Shown: piece by piece, positions 8,462 to 16,892 of the stretch | How positions within the stretch are numbered: the stretch's first letter is position 1 | Layout: each line of letters starts with the position of its first letter | DNA from: Bacteroidota bacterium | Lineage (GTDB): Bacteria; Bacteroidota; Ignavibacteria; Palsa-1295 | Direction of reading: 5' to 3' | DNA: 64,000 nucleotides | Assembly: GCA_021324685.1 (NCBI GenBank) | Contig: JAJPIQ010000030.1 | Coordinates: forward strand, 35,173-99,172 | The notes under the pieces: generated by a model | Seen by the model: only the letters and a program-made list of their open reading frames with translations | Told to the model about the DNA's origin: nothing | Databases searched by the model: none | Made by a program: the position numbers and the translations under genes

Positions 8462-9142
8462 ATGCTCGAACTTCGAAACATCACGAAGATCTACGGGCAG
8501 CAGGCTTCGGCGGTACGAGCGTTGGACCGAATTACTCTTGGCGTAAATGATGGAGAGTTCGTTGCGATCACCGGTCCATCCGGTTCCGGCAAATCGACGA
8601 CGCTCAGTATTTTCGGTATTCTCGAGACGCCGACCGCCGGCGAATATCTCATCGAAGGAATTCCCGTTCAGAACCTTGCGAAGCAGGTGCTCGCGCTGCT
8701 TCGCAATAACCGCTTTGGATTCGTCTTCCAGACGTTCAATCTTCTTCCCCGCACGTCGGCATTGGAGAATGTGATGCTTCCGCTGATCTATGCAGGGGTC
8801 GGTACTCGTGAACGGACCGCACGCGCAAAAGCCGCATTGGATAGTGTCGGTCTTCCGGGCCGCTACGATGCCCATCCGAACCAGCTTTCCGGCGGCCAGC
8901 AGCAACGGGTCGCGATCGCGCGGGCGATCGTAAATAATCCTTCCGTCATCCTCGCCGATGAACCGACCGGTAATCTCGATTCCAAAATGGGGAAGGAAAT
9001 CATGCAGCTTATCCAAAATCTAAATCGAGATCGAGGGATCACCGTCCTCATGGTGACGCACGATGCGTCCTGCGCAGCGTATGCTACACGCGAAGTATCG
9101 TTTCTGGATGGGAAAATCGAACGGGACCGGAGCAACGCATGA
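8462..9142 (+). CDS. ABC transporter ATPase, MacB/LolD type
   Basis: ATPase subunit of the export complex. From ATG 8462 the protein starts MLELRNITKIYG, typical of the family; an upstream ATG at 8420 would overlap the adaptor gene and add 14 unlikely residues. Walker A is GPSGSGKST, the Q-loop region FVFQTFNLLPRTSALENV, the ABC signature LSGGQQQRVAIARAI, Walker B VILADEPTGNLD and the switch His in VMVTHDASCAAYA. All catalytic residues are present. The next gene starts 4 nt before its stop (ATGA overlap), so the ATPase and permease are translationally coupled. Substrate unknown: macrolides, lipoproteins and peptides are all known for this family. Confidence 0.93.
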   Translation: MLELRNITKIYGQQASAVRALDRITLGVNDGEFVAITGPSGSGKSTTLSIFGILETPTAGEYLIEGIPVQNLAKQVLALLRNNRFGFVFQTFNLLPRTSALENVMLPLIYAGVGTRERTARAKAALDSVGLPGRYDAHPNQLSGGQQQRVAIARAIVNNPSVILADEPTGNLDSKMGKEIMQLIQNLNRDRGITVLMVTHDASCAAYATREVSFLDGKIERDRSNA

Positions 9143-10347
9143 CCATTTCCTCGACTGTTCGGCTGGCAGAATCGGCACTCCTTCGCAACAAAATGCGATC
9201 GCTGCTCACGACGCTCGGCATGGTCATCGGGGTGGGAGCGGTCGTTATTATGCAAGCGATGGGTCAGGGGGCCACCGCCTATATTTCCGATCAGATCTCG
9301 GGGTTGGGAGCGAATATGCTCATCGCCGTGCCCGGGACCACGCGCATGATGGGAGCGCAAAGCGCCGGAGTTCCACTGCTGGTCGAGGCGGATCTCGAAG
9401 CGCTCCGCCGACGCGCTCATAGTGTCCGCGATATTGCACCACTCATCAACCGGCCGCTCCGCACCATGTACGGAACGAATTATCATAATACGGTCATCAA
9501 TGGCACCACGCCGGACTTCTTTCGCATTCGAAAGTTCGTGGTCACCGAAGGCCGCGATATGTCCGACGAAGACGAACGGACGGGAGCGCTTGTCTGCATT
9601 CTCGGCCCGACCGTCCAAACCGCTCTCTTCGGGTCCGACCATGCTGTCGGAAAAGAGATTCGGATACACAATCTACCGATGCGAGTCATTGGGATTCTGG
9701 AACCGCGCGGCTCCATGCTCGGCATGGATGCCGATGATATCGTATATGTTCCTTACAACACCTTCGCTCGCCGGATCAGTGGTAACGATCGGCTCGGCGC
9801 GATCATGTTCAGCGCCCTGTCGCAGGACGAGATCGATGACGCCAAGGAGCAGGCCACGCAAGTCCTTCGACAGCGCCGGCATATCCTTCCCGGCGAAGAT
9901 GACGATTTTGTCGTGCGCGATCCGCGCGAAATGGCCTCCGTCCTGGAATCCGTCACAGGGGCACTCACGATTTTGCTATCGGGTATCGCGGCAATTTCTC
10001 TGCTCGTCGGCGGGATCGGAATTATGAACATCATGCTCGTATCCGTTACGGAACGAACGCGGGAAATCGGTCTTCGCCTTGCGGTCGGCGCAACGTCATC
10101 CGATATTCTCACACAATTTCTGGTCGAGGCGACCATTCTTGCCTTGCTGGGTGGAATGATCGGCCTCCTGATCGGACTTGGAGCTTCCTCGATCGTGGCC
10201 AAAGCGATCAGCATTCCATTTGTGGTTCCCATTGCGGCCATTCCCATCGCCTTCGGGGTTTCGGTACTCATTGGCATCGTGTTCGGCGTTGCCCCGGCGC
10301 GCAAGGCTTCCCAACTTATCCCGCTCGAGGCCCTTCGGTTCGAATAG
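9139..10347 (+). CDS. ABC transporter permease, MacB/FtsX family
   Basis: A 402-residue permease with the MacB topology. An N-terminal transmembrane helix follows RLAESALLRNKMRSLLTTLGMVIGVGAVV. A large periplasmic MacB_PCD domain covers about residues 45-270, and the FtsX domain has three more helices (about 280-395), including GGIGIMNIMLVSVTERTREIGLRLAVGA and the coupling-helix end RKASQLIPLEALRFE. It pairs with the preceding ATPase and adaptor as a MacAB-type tripartite exporter. The terminal Leu-Arg-Phe-Glu is the usual family ending, so the protein is complete. The next gene begins 1 nt after its stop codon. Confidence 0.93.
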   Translation: MTISSTVRLAESALLRNKMRSLLTTLGMVIGVGAVVIMQAMGQGATAYISDQISGLGANMLIAVPGTTRMMGAQSAGVPLLVEADLEALRRRAHSVRDIAPLINRPLRTMYGTNYHNTVINGTTPDFFRIRKFVVTEGRDMSDEDERTGALVCILGPTVQTALFGSDHAVGKEIRIHNLPMRVIGILEPRGSMLGMDADDIVYVPYNTFARRISGNDRLGAIMFSALSQDEIDDAKEQATQVLRQRRHILPGEDDDFVVRDPREMASVLESVTGALTILLSGIAAISLLVGGIGIMNIMLVSVTERTREIGLRLAVGATSSDILTQFLVEATILALLGGMIGLLIGLGASSIVAKAISIPFVVPIAAIPIAFGVSVLIGIVFGVAPARKASQLIPLEALRFE

Positions 10348-10348
10348 C

Positions 10349-11011
10349 ATGAAGAAGATCTTTCTCACGCTCGTTACATTTTTGTTCTCTACAGGGCTGC
10401 ACGCGCAGTACACGGCCCCACCTTCAAGGACGGTGTATGCCCTTGCACAACTGTATGTGTTCCATTTCTGGACCGGGTCGAATTATTCCTTATCGAACGA
10501 TGCGAATCGCCAGGCGATCATCGCATTTCAGAAACTTACGGGACTCCCACGCACTGGAAAACTTACCGATTCCACCATCGCGCGTATTGCACGCTGGAGA
10601 CTTCCGGCCGCGCACGATTCGATGCACCGGTATCACATCGAAGTCGATCTCAATCATCAGGTACTGTTCGTCGTCGATTCGCTGGACGCCATTGCTCACA
10701 TTCTTTCGATTTCGAGTGGCAGTGGGAAAGCATTCGACTTTCCAGGCAAGGGGACGGAGTTCGCTCGCACGCCACGCGGTCGATTCACCGTGTTCTACAA
10801 AGTCACCGGCTGGAAAAAAAGTCCGCTTGGCCTGATGTTCGACCCGATGTATTTTCGCGGTGGATTTGCCGTCCACGGTTCCCAAAGTGTTCCCTCCACC
10901 CCCGTAAGCCACGGCTGTATTCGAATTCCGATGTTTGCGGCTGCGGAGATGTTCCGGGAAAGTCCCATCGGAACTCCTGTGATCGTTTTTGGCGAAAATC
11001 CGGAGCCGTAA
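10349..11011 (+). CDS. L,D-transpeptidase (YkuD) with peptidoglycan-binding domain
   Basis: Secreted 220-residue enzyme. Signal peptide at residues 1-20 (KKIFLTLVTFLFSTGLHAQ), a PG_binding_1-like helical segment at about 47-82 (ANRQAIIAFQKLTGLPRTGKL), then the YkuD domain with FAVHGS (174-178) and the catalytic box SHGCIRI (187-193, nucleophile Cys190). It would form or exchange L,D cross-links or attach proteins to peptidoglycan. The chosen ATG lies 1 nt after the permease stop; a longer frame from 10178 only overlaps the permease and is rejected. Its place as last gene of the MacAB-like operon suggests co-expression of export and wall remodelling. Confidence 0.9.
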   Translation: MKKIFLTLVTFLFSTGLHAQYTAPPSRTVYALAQLYVFHFWTGSNYSLSNDANRQAIIAFQKLTGLPRTGKLTDSTIARIARWRLPAAHDSMHRYHIEVDLNHQVLFVVDSLDAIAHILSISSGSGKAFDFPGKGTEFARTPRGRFTVFYKVTGWKKSPLGLMFDPMYFRGGFAVHGSQSVPSTPVSHGCIRIPMFAAAEMFRESPIGTPVIVFGENPEP

Positions 11012-11058
11012 TCCGAATTCCCGGAACTTGCAATTCCGGCAACATCATATTCCGGTAA

Positions 11059-11382
11059 TTATCGATTTTTGTGTGGAGGTGGGGTCTCTTCGTGTTTTGC
11101 TTCCTGACCTAAAATAAGGGCCTCGCGCATTTTTATTCCGACCAAAGAATCCTGTGCAGCTTCGGTAAGTCCGGATTCGAGATTGCCTTTATGGTCGGCC
11201 AAAATAAGAGCCTGACGAAGCAGTTCCGGATCTCCGGCGACACGATTTACGGCATCCGCAGTCGTGACCGTCTGTATGGCCTGAGCGGAATCTTTAATTC
11301 CCGGTAGCGCCGCATTTTTGGCGCAGGCACTTACGTAAAGGACACAAACGCAGCAAGCCGCAAATATTGCTGTTTTTTTCAT
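11059..11382 (-). CDS. Small predicted lipoprotein
   Basis: A 107-residue protein whose N-terminus (KKTAIFAACCVCVLYVSAC) is a lipoprotein signal peptide with a lipobox-like VSAC, giving a mature N-terminal Cys20. The mature part is short, helical and polar (AQAIQTVTTADAVNRVAGDPELLRQ) and ends in a Pro/His/Lys-rich tail. No family recognised. It is convergent with the L,D-transpeptidase gene, 47 nt away. The neighbouring plus-strand DUF4412 lipoprotein gene is divergent, 100 nt away, so the two promoters probably lie back to back. Confidence 0.7.
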   Translation of the reverse strand: MKKTAIFAACCVCVLYVSACAKNAALPGIKDSAQAIQTVTTADAVNRVAGDPELLRQALILADHKGNLESGLTEAAQDSLVGIKMREALILGQEAKHEETPPPHKNR

Positions 11383-11482
11383 GGACTTTTAACACGACAA
11401 TATTCCGGCCAAAATAATCGGAAACATCGATGCTGTGGGAGCGTTGAATCGGAAATCGCCCATTGTACCCGAAAAATAGCGC

Positions 11483-12313
11483 ATGAAAAATCTTCGATTT
11501 CTGCTAGTTCTCGTCCTTTTTCCCTTGGTTTTTATTGCCTGCGCGGAACGGGGCCAAATGCCTGCGCATAGCTTCGAAGGAACGATCACCGAAGCGATCC
11601 AAATGCCTGGAATCGGCCAATTATTGCGAGGAAAGAGCGATTCGGCGTCGGGCGCAGAGTCTTCGCTATCTGGATTGGGCCTCGCTATGGGCCTGAAAAT
11701 GTATGTACGAGAAAATAAAGTGGCCTATGACATGTCGATATTAGGCGGCCTTATTACGATGCACGCCATTATCGATCGCGATGCCCGGACACTCACGATG
11801 CTCATGCCCAATCACACGGCAGTCGTAATGAATTTACGATCCCTGGATACTTCACGCGGCCGAATCGAGGATTCACTCAAAGTGCATAACGATATTTTCG
11901 ATTCGCTCGAAGCAGCACTTCCGCAGCCGACTGGTCGGCATGAGACCATTCATGGCCTCGATGCCGAAGAATACCATGGTCAAAAAGGTCCGATCGAAAC
12001 GGACCTCTGGCTCTCCTCCGATGAGCGAATTAAAGCATTTGACGTGGTCCGGGATGCGTTTTTGGGTCGAGGTCCGTCCGGCGAAGGTGGCTTGGACGAA
12101 ATATTTGGAATGATGCGACCGATCGCTGGCAAAATACCGGTAAAATTCGAGACAAAAATGAACGGGAACGTCATTGCAAAGGGTGAAATGACCGATATTA
12201 CGGAAGAGAAAGTCGACGACGACGTCTTTCAAATTCCGAAGGGATATTCAATTATCAGCGGGGACAGTCTTCAGCAACTTCGGCGCGAACGAAGGAACGT
12301 GACAGCCCCGTAA
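11483..12313 (+). CDS. DUF4412-like lipoprotein
   Basis: A 276-residue protein with a lipoprotein signal (LRFLLVLVLFPLVFIAC, lipidated Cys20). The mature region resembles DUF4412 proteins of Bacteroidota: FEGTITEAIQMPG near the start, a central DRDARTLTMLMPNHTAVVMNL, GLDAEEYHGQKGPIETDLWLSSD, and a late FETKMNGNVIAKGEMTDITEEKVDDDVF. This two-half beta-rich pattern recalls LolA/LolB-like folds, but the function is unknown. It ends 2 nt from the convergent PAP2 gene. The family assignment rests on motif memory only. Confidence 0.72.
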   Translation: MKNLRFLLVLVLFPLVFIACAERGQMPAHSFEGTITEAIQMPGIGQLLRGKSDSASGAESSLSGLGLAMGLKMYVRENKVAYDMSILGGLITMHAIIDRDARTLTMLMPNHTAVVMNLRSLDTSRGRIEDSLKVHNDIFDSLEAALPQPTGRHETIHGLDAEEYHGQKGPIETDLWLSSDERIKAFDVVRDAFLGRGPSGEGGLDEIFGMMRPIAGKIPVKFETKMNGNVIAKGEMTDITEEKVDDDVFQIPKGYSIISGDSLQQLRRERRNVTAP

Positions 12314-12315
12314 TC

Positions 12316-13386
12316 TTACGAGAAACGCGCTTTTATTTCGACCATTTTTTGATACACCCAGGGCCACGTGTATAGAGTAAAAATGGCCAGAAGAGCCCCT
12401 CCCACAAGGTCGATCACGTAATGATAACGCAGATAAACGGTTGAGAAAATAAGGCTCAAGCCGATTATTGTCACGTACCAACGCACCTTTGCCTTGAACC
12501 GAAAGGCAACGAGGATCGTGAGCAACGTAATATCGGCATGTCCGCTTGGAAAGGCATCGCGAGTCACTTTGTGAAGAATTTCGGCCAGGGTCATTCCCGG
12601 AATAATGTTTTCACCTCGATCGAGTAGTTGTCGGAGCGGTTCTGTTAGCCAAAGTCCCGGAAGCTCTTTTGGAAGGTCGAAAAAGTTATGAAGCGTAAAG
12701 CGAGGGCCTATCGAGGGCAGGAGCAAATAGGAAAGGTATGAGAGTAAAAAGCCGTAAACAATAATGAAGACCGCCTGCTTAACTGGCTCCAATCTCCCAG
12801 TGGAATTTGTCTCGGCCCAATCGAAAGTATGGAAAGGCAATGATTCCTCTTTCCTGGCACGGCGATAAAGTTCGACCGCAACTGCCAGCGGCAAGAAATA
12901 AAACAGAGAATAACAGATCATCAGATATTCCGTGAGCGCTGGCCATGCCGGAATATGCTGATACAGCCAATATGTAGGGTTCAGCCCGAACATCAGCCGA
13001 TCGGCAGCAATAAAGAGATTGTCAAAATTGCGGCCGTGGATCGGATAAGAAATATATTCCGCTGTTTTGAAAAAAATCGGGATCAGGGGGAAAAGATAGA
13101 GCAACCGCACGCGTCGAGGCCAGGGATTTATGCTACGCTTTATTGCCGGCGAACTGGACCAGAAATTTACAATCAGGATAAGAGAGCTTGCAATCGCCAT
13201 TCGCAGAAGTACCTGTGGCCATTCTGTTACACGAGCTGCTGCCACCAACGCGATTAAACTAAATAGCGCGGCCATCGAGAGCAGAAAAACTTCATGCGGT
13301 GCCAACTCGCGAGCGATGCGCGTGCCCAGCGCAAGGCTTCGCGGGACGGCACGGGCTTCTGTTTGCATGGCGACTTCCGAATCCAT
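12316..13386 (-). CDS. PAP2-superfamily membrane phosphatase / inositol phosphotransferase-like
   Basis: A 356-residue polytopic membrane protein with about six to eight helices and two PAP2 motifs visible: FPSGHADITLL (SGH motif, about residue 281) and VYLRYHYVIDLVGG (R-x5-HxxxD-like, about residues 318-331). The long first half with extra helices resembles the PAP2_3 group that includes Aur1/IPC-synthase-like enzymes rather than soluble acid phosphatases. The likely substrate is a phospholipid or polyprenyl phosphate on the outer side of the inner membrane. It is on its own transcript, convergent with the DUF4412 lipoprotein. Confidence 0.85.
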   Translation of the reverse strand: MDSEVAMQTEARAVPRSLALGTRIARELAPHEVFLLSMAALFSLIALVAAARVTEWPQVLLRMAIASSLILIVNFWSSSPAIKRSINPWPRRVRLLYLFPLIPIFFKTAEYISYPIHGRNFDNLFIAADRLMFGLNPTYWLYQHIPAWPALTEYLMICYSLFYFLPLAVAVELYRRARKEESLPFHTFDWAETNSTGRLEPVKQAVFIIVYGFLLSYLSYLLLPSIGPRFTLHNFFDLPKELPGLWLTEPLRQLLDRGENIIPGMTLAEILHKVTRDAFPSGHADITLLTILVAFRFKAKVRWYVTIIGLSLIFSTVYLRYHYVIDLVGGALLAIFTLYTWPWVYQKMVEIKARFS

Positions 13387-13451
13387 TATGCGGCGAACTC
13401 AACACTAAATCTCTCGATACCACTCCTTCTATGAGCTAGTTTTCATCAATC

Positions 13452-14297
13452 CTATTCCGAGCCTATTTTCATCCACTCTATTTCGGAATAAAGGCGAAGA
13501 AAATCTGGAATCTCGAGTTCCTCCGCTCGCGCCGAAAGAAATCCGGATAGCGGGCCCGTTCCGATTTTTTCCATAATCAGAGGAGAGACGGTCGCTTTAA
13601 GATTATTCCGGATCGTTTTTCTACGCATGGCGAATAGCGCTCGAACAAGCTGGCGAAATGTTTGGTCATCGAAGTTTTGCGGTCGTTCGGTTTTGGTCCG
13701 GTCGAAATAATCGTGCAGAAAATCAATTCTGATAACGGCAGAATCGACTTTGGGGACCGGACGAAACGCACCGGCTGGAACACGAAAAAGGAATTTTACT
13801 TCTGCAAAGAAATTAGCCAATACGGTCGGAATTCCATACGCTTTCGTTCCTGGTTCGCCCACGAGCCGCTGGGCTACTTCGAGTTGAACAAGCAGATGCG
13901 CATCGATGAGCGAGGCTCGTTCATCCAGCAACTTGAAAATAATGGGCGATGTGATATAATATGGAATATTTCCAACCATTCGCAATTTTTGCCGTTCGTG
14001 GCTGGCAATCACCGCCAGGTCCGCCGCTAAAAAATCCTGTTGCTCGACGAGAAACCGCTTCTCTTCTTTTTCAAACTTTTTTTGGAGGTCCGGGACGGCA
14101 CGAGCATCGAGCTCGAAGGAGATCAGCTTTTTTAAAGGAGTTGCAAGAAGATGTTGGGTCAGCAGCCCGGTCCCCGGACCTATTTCGATGGCAATGTCCT
14201 CCGAAGAAGGTGCCATGGCATCGACAATCCGCTTGTGAATTGCAGGCTCGATCAGGAAGTGCTGACCCAGTGACTTTTTAGGCGGAAGGAATCCCAT
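13452..14297 (-). CDS. rsmA: 16S rRNA (A1518/A1519) dimethyltransferase RsmA/KsgA
   Basis: The N-terminus KKSLGQHFLIEPAIHKRIV is diagnostic for KsgA/RsmA. It is followed by SAM motif I AIEIGPGTGLLTQHLL (residues 36-51), motif II with the acidic SFELDARAVPDL, and the catalytic N-x-P-Y as MVGNIPYYITSPIIF. The C-terminal domain contains FRPVPKVDSAVIRID and RRKTIRNNLKA. Its 281 residues are the normal size. It dimethylates two adenosines in helix 45 of 16S rRNA. Its ATG shares one base with the stop codon of the upstream ogt gene, so the two are one operon. Confidence 0.96.
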   Translation of the reverse strand: MGFLPPKKSLGQHFLIEPAIHKRIVDAMAPSSEDIAIEIGPGTGLLTQHLLATPLKKLISFELDARAVPDLQKKFEKEEKRFLVEQQDFLAADLAVIASHERQKLRMVGNIPYYITSPIIFKLLDERASLIDAHLLVQLEVAQRLVGEPGTKAYGIPTVLANFFAEVKFLFRVPAGAFRPVPKVDSAVIRIDFLHDYFDRTKTERPQNFDDQTFRQLVRALFAMRRKTIRNNLKATVSPLIMEKIGTGPLSGFLSARAEELEIPDFLRLYSEIEWMKIGSE

Positions 14298-14773
14298 CAG
14301 AACAGAATGTGCCCCGAAATTCGCGCTTCATGATCGAGCAGCCACCGTTTCCGCCAGAGACCTCCGGCATAGCCGGTTAACGATCCATCGCCTCCAATAA
14401 TGCGATGACAGGGAATGGCGATAGCGATCGGATTAGCACCGTTCGCGCGGCCGACGGCCCGAATGGCCTTTGTATCGCCAATAAGATGAGCGAGCTTTCG
14501 GTATGACGAGGTCGAACCGAATGGGACCGTGAGCAAGGCATTCCAAACGTTTTGTTCGAAGGGCGTTCCTTGTGCGCAGGTTGGGAACGAGAACGATTGC
14601 CGGGTACCAGCAAAGTATTCCATCAGCTCACGCTTCACCAGTTCCGTGAGTGGGGACGAATACTTTCGAATAGGCTCCTGGAACTCGATAGCCCGAACGA
14701 AAGAATCATTCGCTAAAATCGAGAGAAAACCGATAGGCGTTTCGATGCCGTCGTAATAGAGCGTTTCCGTCAC
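14297..14773 (-). CDS. ogt: Methylated-DNA--protein-cysteine methyltransferase
   Basis: Suicide repair protein that transfers alkyl groups from O6-alkylguanine to its own cysteine. The active-site motif is AIAIPCHRIIGGDGSLTGYAGGLWRK, with acceptor Cys122 in PCHR. The preceding helix-turn-helix has VPFGSTSSYRKLA and AVGRANGANP (Asn and Arg finger). At 158 residues it is the short form without the Ada regulatory domain. It is first in an operon with rsmA (1-base stop/start overlap). A TAnnTTTG promoter sits about 35 nt upstream. Confidence 0.95.
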   Translation of the reverse strand: MTETLYYDGIETPIGFLSILANDSFVRAIEFQEPIRKYSSPLTELVKRELMEYFAGTRQSFSFPTCAQGTPFEQNVWNALLTVPFGSTSSYRKLAHLIGDTKAIRAVGRANGANPIAIAIPCHRIIGGDGSLTGYAGGLWRKRWLLDHEARISGHILF

Positions 14774-14807
14774 AGACCGTAGAACTCTCTTTACTGGTGC
14801 GCCGTTT

Positions 14808-14815
14808 CAAAATTA
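14808..14815 (-). promoter_or_regulatory. TAnnTTTG promoter element for ogt-rsmA
   Basis: On the minus strand the bases read TAATTTTG, matching the Bacteroidota -7 consensus. It is 35 nt upstream of the ogt ATG, a plausible leader length. Confidence 0.5.
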
Positions 14816-14927
14816 ACGTCGTGCTTTGACCGACAGCTTGCTGCGACGTGAGGCCCAATAAGCAATTATCGAGTCTCCTTAAAAAAAAGCTAAAGCGTGC
14901 GTTGTTATAGATAACCTCTTTTCTTAG

Positions 14928-14961
14928 ACGCCATCGGTTGTTGGATCGATGGCGTTTTTTT
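14928..14961 (+). terminator. Terminator-like hairpin directly before the methionine synthase ATG
   Basis: A perfect 9-bp stem ACGCCATCG / CGATGGCGT with a 10-nt loop is followed by seven T residues, and the next base starts the ATG codon at 14962. No plus-strand gene lies upstream for 2.6 kb, so it is not needed to end another transcript. It therefore looks like a leader attenuator or a structure controlling access to the start codon. I found no SAM, cobalamin or SAH riboswitch consensus in the 150 nt before it. Confidence 0.65.
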
Positions 14962-16791
14962 ATGCTGGACCTCAAAAAAATAACTCTCGAGCGGCCCCTC
15001 GTCTTCGACGGCGCGACCGGAACGAATCTTCAGTCGCAGAATCTCACCGTGGACGATTTCGGCGGCGAGCACCTTGCCGGCTGCAATGAATACCTTATTC
15101 GTTCCAAGCCCAGCGCCGTCGAGCGCGTCCACGCCGATTATCTTGCGGCTGGAGCCGATATTATCGAGACCGATACGTTCGGTTCATCTTCGATCGTACT
15201 GGCAGAATACGATCTCCAAACGCTTGCCTACGAGCTTTCGAAGGAAGGCGCTGCGATTGCCAAACGGATCGCGGCACAATTTTCCACAAAGGAAAAGCCC
15301 CGTTTTGTAGCCGGCTCGATTGGGCCGACCACCAAACTTCCCTCCCTGGGACATATCGCTTTCGATGCGATGCGCGACTCGTTTTATGAACAGATGGCCG
15401 GCCTGTTCGATGGCGGTGCCGATCTCTTTATTATCGAGACCTGCCAGGACTTGCTGCAGATCAAGGCCGCACTGGCCGCCGCCCAGGACTTGTTCCGAGA
15501 TAAGCGAGCAAAAATTCCCGTTATTACTTCCGTTACGATCGAGACCATGGGGACGATGCTAATGGGAACCGAAATTGGCGCGGCGCTCACGGCGCTGGAA
15601 CCGTTCGATATTATCTCGGCCATCGGAATGAATTGCGCTACCGGTCCGAAGGAAATGGAAGAGAACGTGCGATATCTCACACAGACTTCGCCCAAACCTG
15701 TTTTTTGCATGCCCAATGCCGGCTTGCCGGAGAATATTGGGGGCGTGGCACACTATCATCTTTCGCCCGAAGAATTGGAGCGATATATGCAGCATTTTGT
15801 GAGCGACCTTGGCGTCTCGATCATCGGTGGGTGCTGCGGTACCACGAAAGAGCATATTAAGAGACTTTCTGATCTCGCGGATCGCGGCCGGCCGGGACAG
15901 CGTGCTATCGACTGGACCTCTTCCGTGGCATCGATCTATTCGTCCGTGCCCATGCATGTCGAGCCGGCCCCGGTGATTATCGGAGAACGCTGCAATACCA
16001 ACGGTTCAAAAAAATTCCGGGAGCTGATTCTGGCCGAAGATTATGACACCTGCGTGTCCATGGCCAAGGAACAGATTAAGGAAGGTTCCCACATGCTCGA
16101 TCTTTGCGTGGCCTACGTCGGACGCGATGAAATTCGCGATATGCGGGAGGTTATTACTCGAATGAATACGGCCGTTACGGTTCCGTTGGTTATCGATTCG
16201 ACGGAATACCCCGTTATTGAAGAAGCGCTCAAACACTACGCTGGCCGTGCCATCGTCAATTCGATTAATCTTGAGGATGGCGAAGAACGCATGGCGCATG
16301 TCCTGCCCCTTTGTAAAAAGTATGGGGCGGCGGTGATCGCACTGACGATCGACGAGGATGGCATGGCGAAGACCCGGGAAAAGAAATTCGAGATTGCCGA
16401 GCGGATGATCGATTTGTCCGTTCATAAATACGGAATGCGAGAGGAAGATTTGATCTTCGATACGCTGACCTTCACGCTGGGTTCGGGCGATGAGGAGTTT
16501 CGGAAAGCCGGTACCGAAACGATCGAAGCCATTCGGCTCATTAAACAGGCGCATCCATTGTGCAAAACGATCCTGGGTGTCTCGAATATCTCCTTCGGGC
16601 TGAATCCTCATTCACGGCATGTGTTGAATTCCGTCTTCCTGCATTATGCTATCGAAGCGGGACTCGATATGGCAATTGTCCATGCTGCGAAGATCATGCC
16701 CCTGCACAAGATCGACGAACGCGGCCGGGCACTTGCGAAGCAGATCGTTTTCGATGAGCGGGTCTTCGAGAGCGTTGCTGTGGCCGCCTGA
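14962..16791 (+). CDS. Methionine synthase, homocysteine- and folate-binding half (MetH N-terminal part)
   Basis: A 609-residue protein with two modules of cobalamin-dependent methionine synthase. The homocysteine S-methyltransferase barrel (about 1-305) has DGATGTNLQSQ, GMNCATGP (Cys225) and GGCCGTT (Cys291, Cys292), the zinc/thiol-binding cysteines. The pterin/methyltetrahydrofolate-binding barrel (about 335-595) starts VIIGERCNTNGSKKF and contains LDLCVAYVGRDE, PLVIDSTEYPV and VNSINLEDGEE. The cap, B12-binding and SAM-reactivation domains of full MetH (about 1200 residues) are absent, and the frame ends cleanly, so this is a split or short-form enzyme that would need a separate corrinoid protein. 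Start set at MLDLKKI; an upstream in-frame ATG lies in the terminator hairpin. Confidence 0.88.
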   Translation: MLDLKKITLERPLVFDGATGTNLQSQNLTVDDFGGEHLAGCNEYLIRSKPSAVERVHADYLAAGADIIETDTFGSSSIVLAEYDLQTLAYELSKEGAAIAKRIAAQFSTKEKPRFVAGSIGPTTKLPSLGHIAFDAMRDSFYEQMAGLFDGGADLFIIETCQDLLQIKAALAAAQDLFRDKRAKIPVITSVTIETMGTMLMGTEIGAALTALEPFDIISAIGMNCATGPKEMEENVRYLTQTSPKPVFCMPNAGLPENIGGVAHYHLSPEELERYMQHFVSDLGVSIIGGCCGTTKEHIKRLSDLADRGRPGQRAIDWTSSVASIYSSVPMHVEPAPVIIGERCNTNGSKKFRELILAEDYDTCVSMAKEQIKEGSHMLDLCVAYVGRDEIRDMREVITRMNTAVTVPLVIDSTEYPVIEEALKHYAGRAIVNSINLEDGEERMAHVLPLCKKYGAAVIALTIDEDGMAKTREKKFEIAERMIDLSVHKYGMREEDLIFDTLTFTLGSGDEEFRKAGTETIEAIRLIKQAHPLCKTILGVSNISFGLNPHSRHVLNSVFLHYAIEAGLDMAIVHAAKIMPLHKIDERGRALAKQIVFDERVFESVAVAA

Positions 16792-16841
16792 CCTTCGAAA
16801 TGGAAACGTAGAATCCGGTTGGAGGAAAATTTGCTGTGAGG

Positions 16842-16876
16842 TAACGAGATGGTAAAAAAACTCGTTATTTAATTTT
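16842..16876 (+). terminator. Weak terminator after methionine synthase
   Basis: Stem TAACGAG / CTCGTTA around an A-rich loop, followed by a T/A-rich tail. It sits 50 nt after the methionine synthase stop and just before the acylase gene. Confidence 0.4.
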
Positions 16877-16892
16877 CCTTATTGCCACACGA

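Noticed and set aside
14774..14927. Known SAM, SAH or cobalamin riboswitch before methionine synthase
   Set aside because: I could not match any consensus core by eye; only the terminator-like hairpin is clear.
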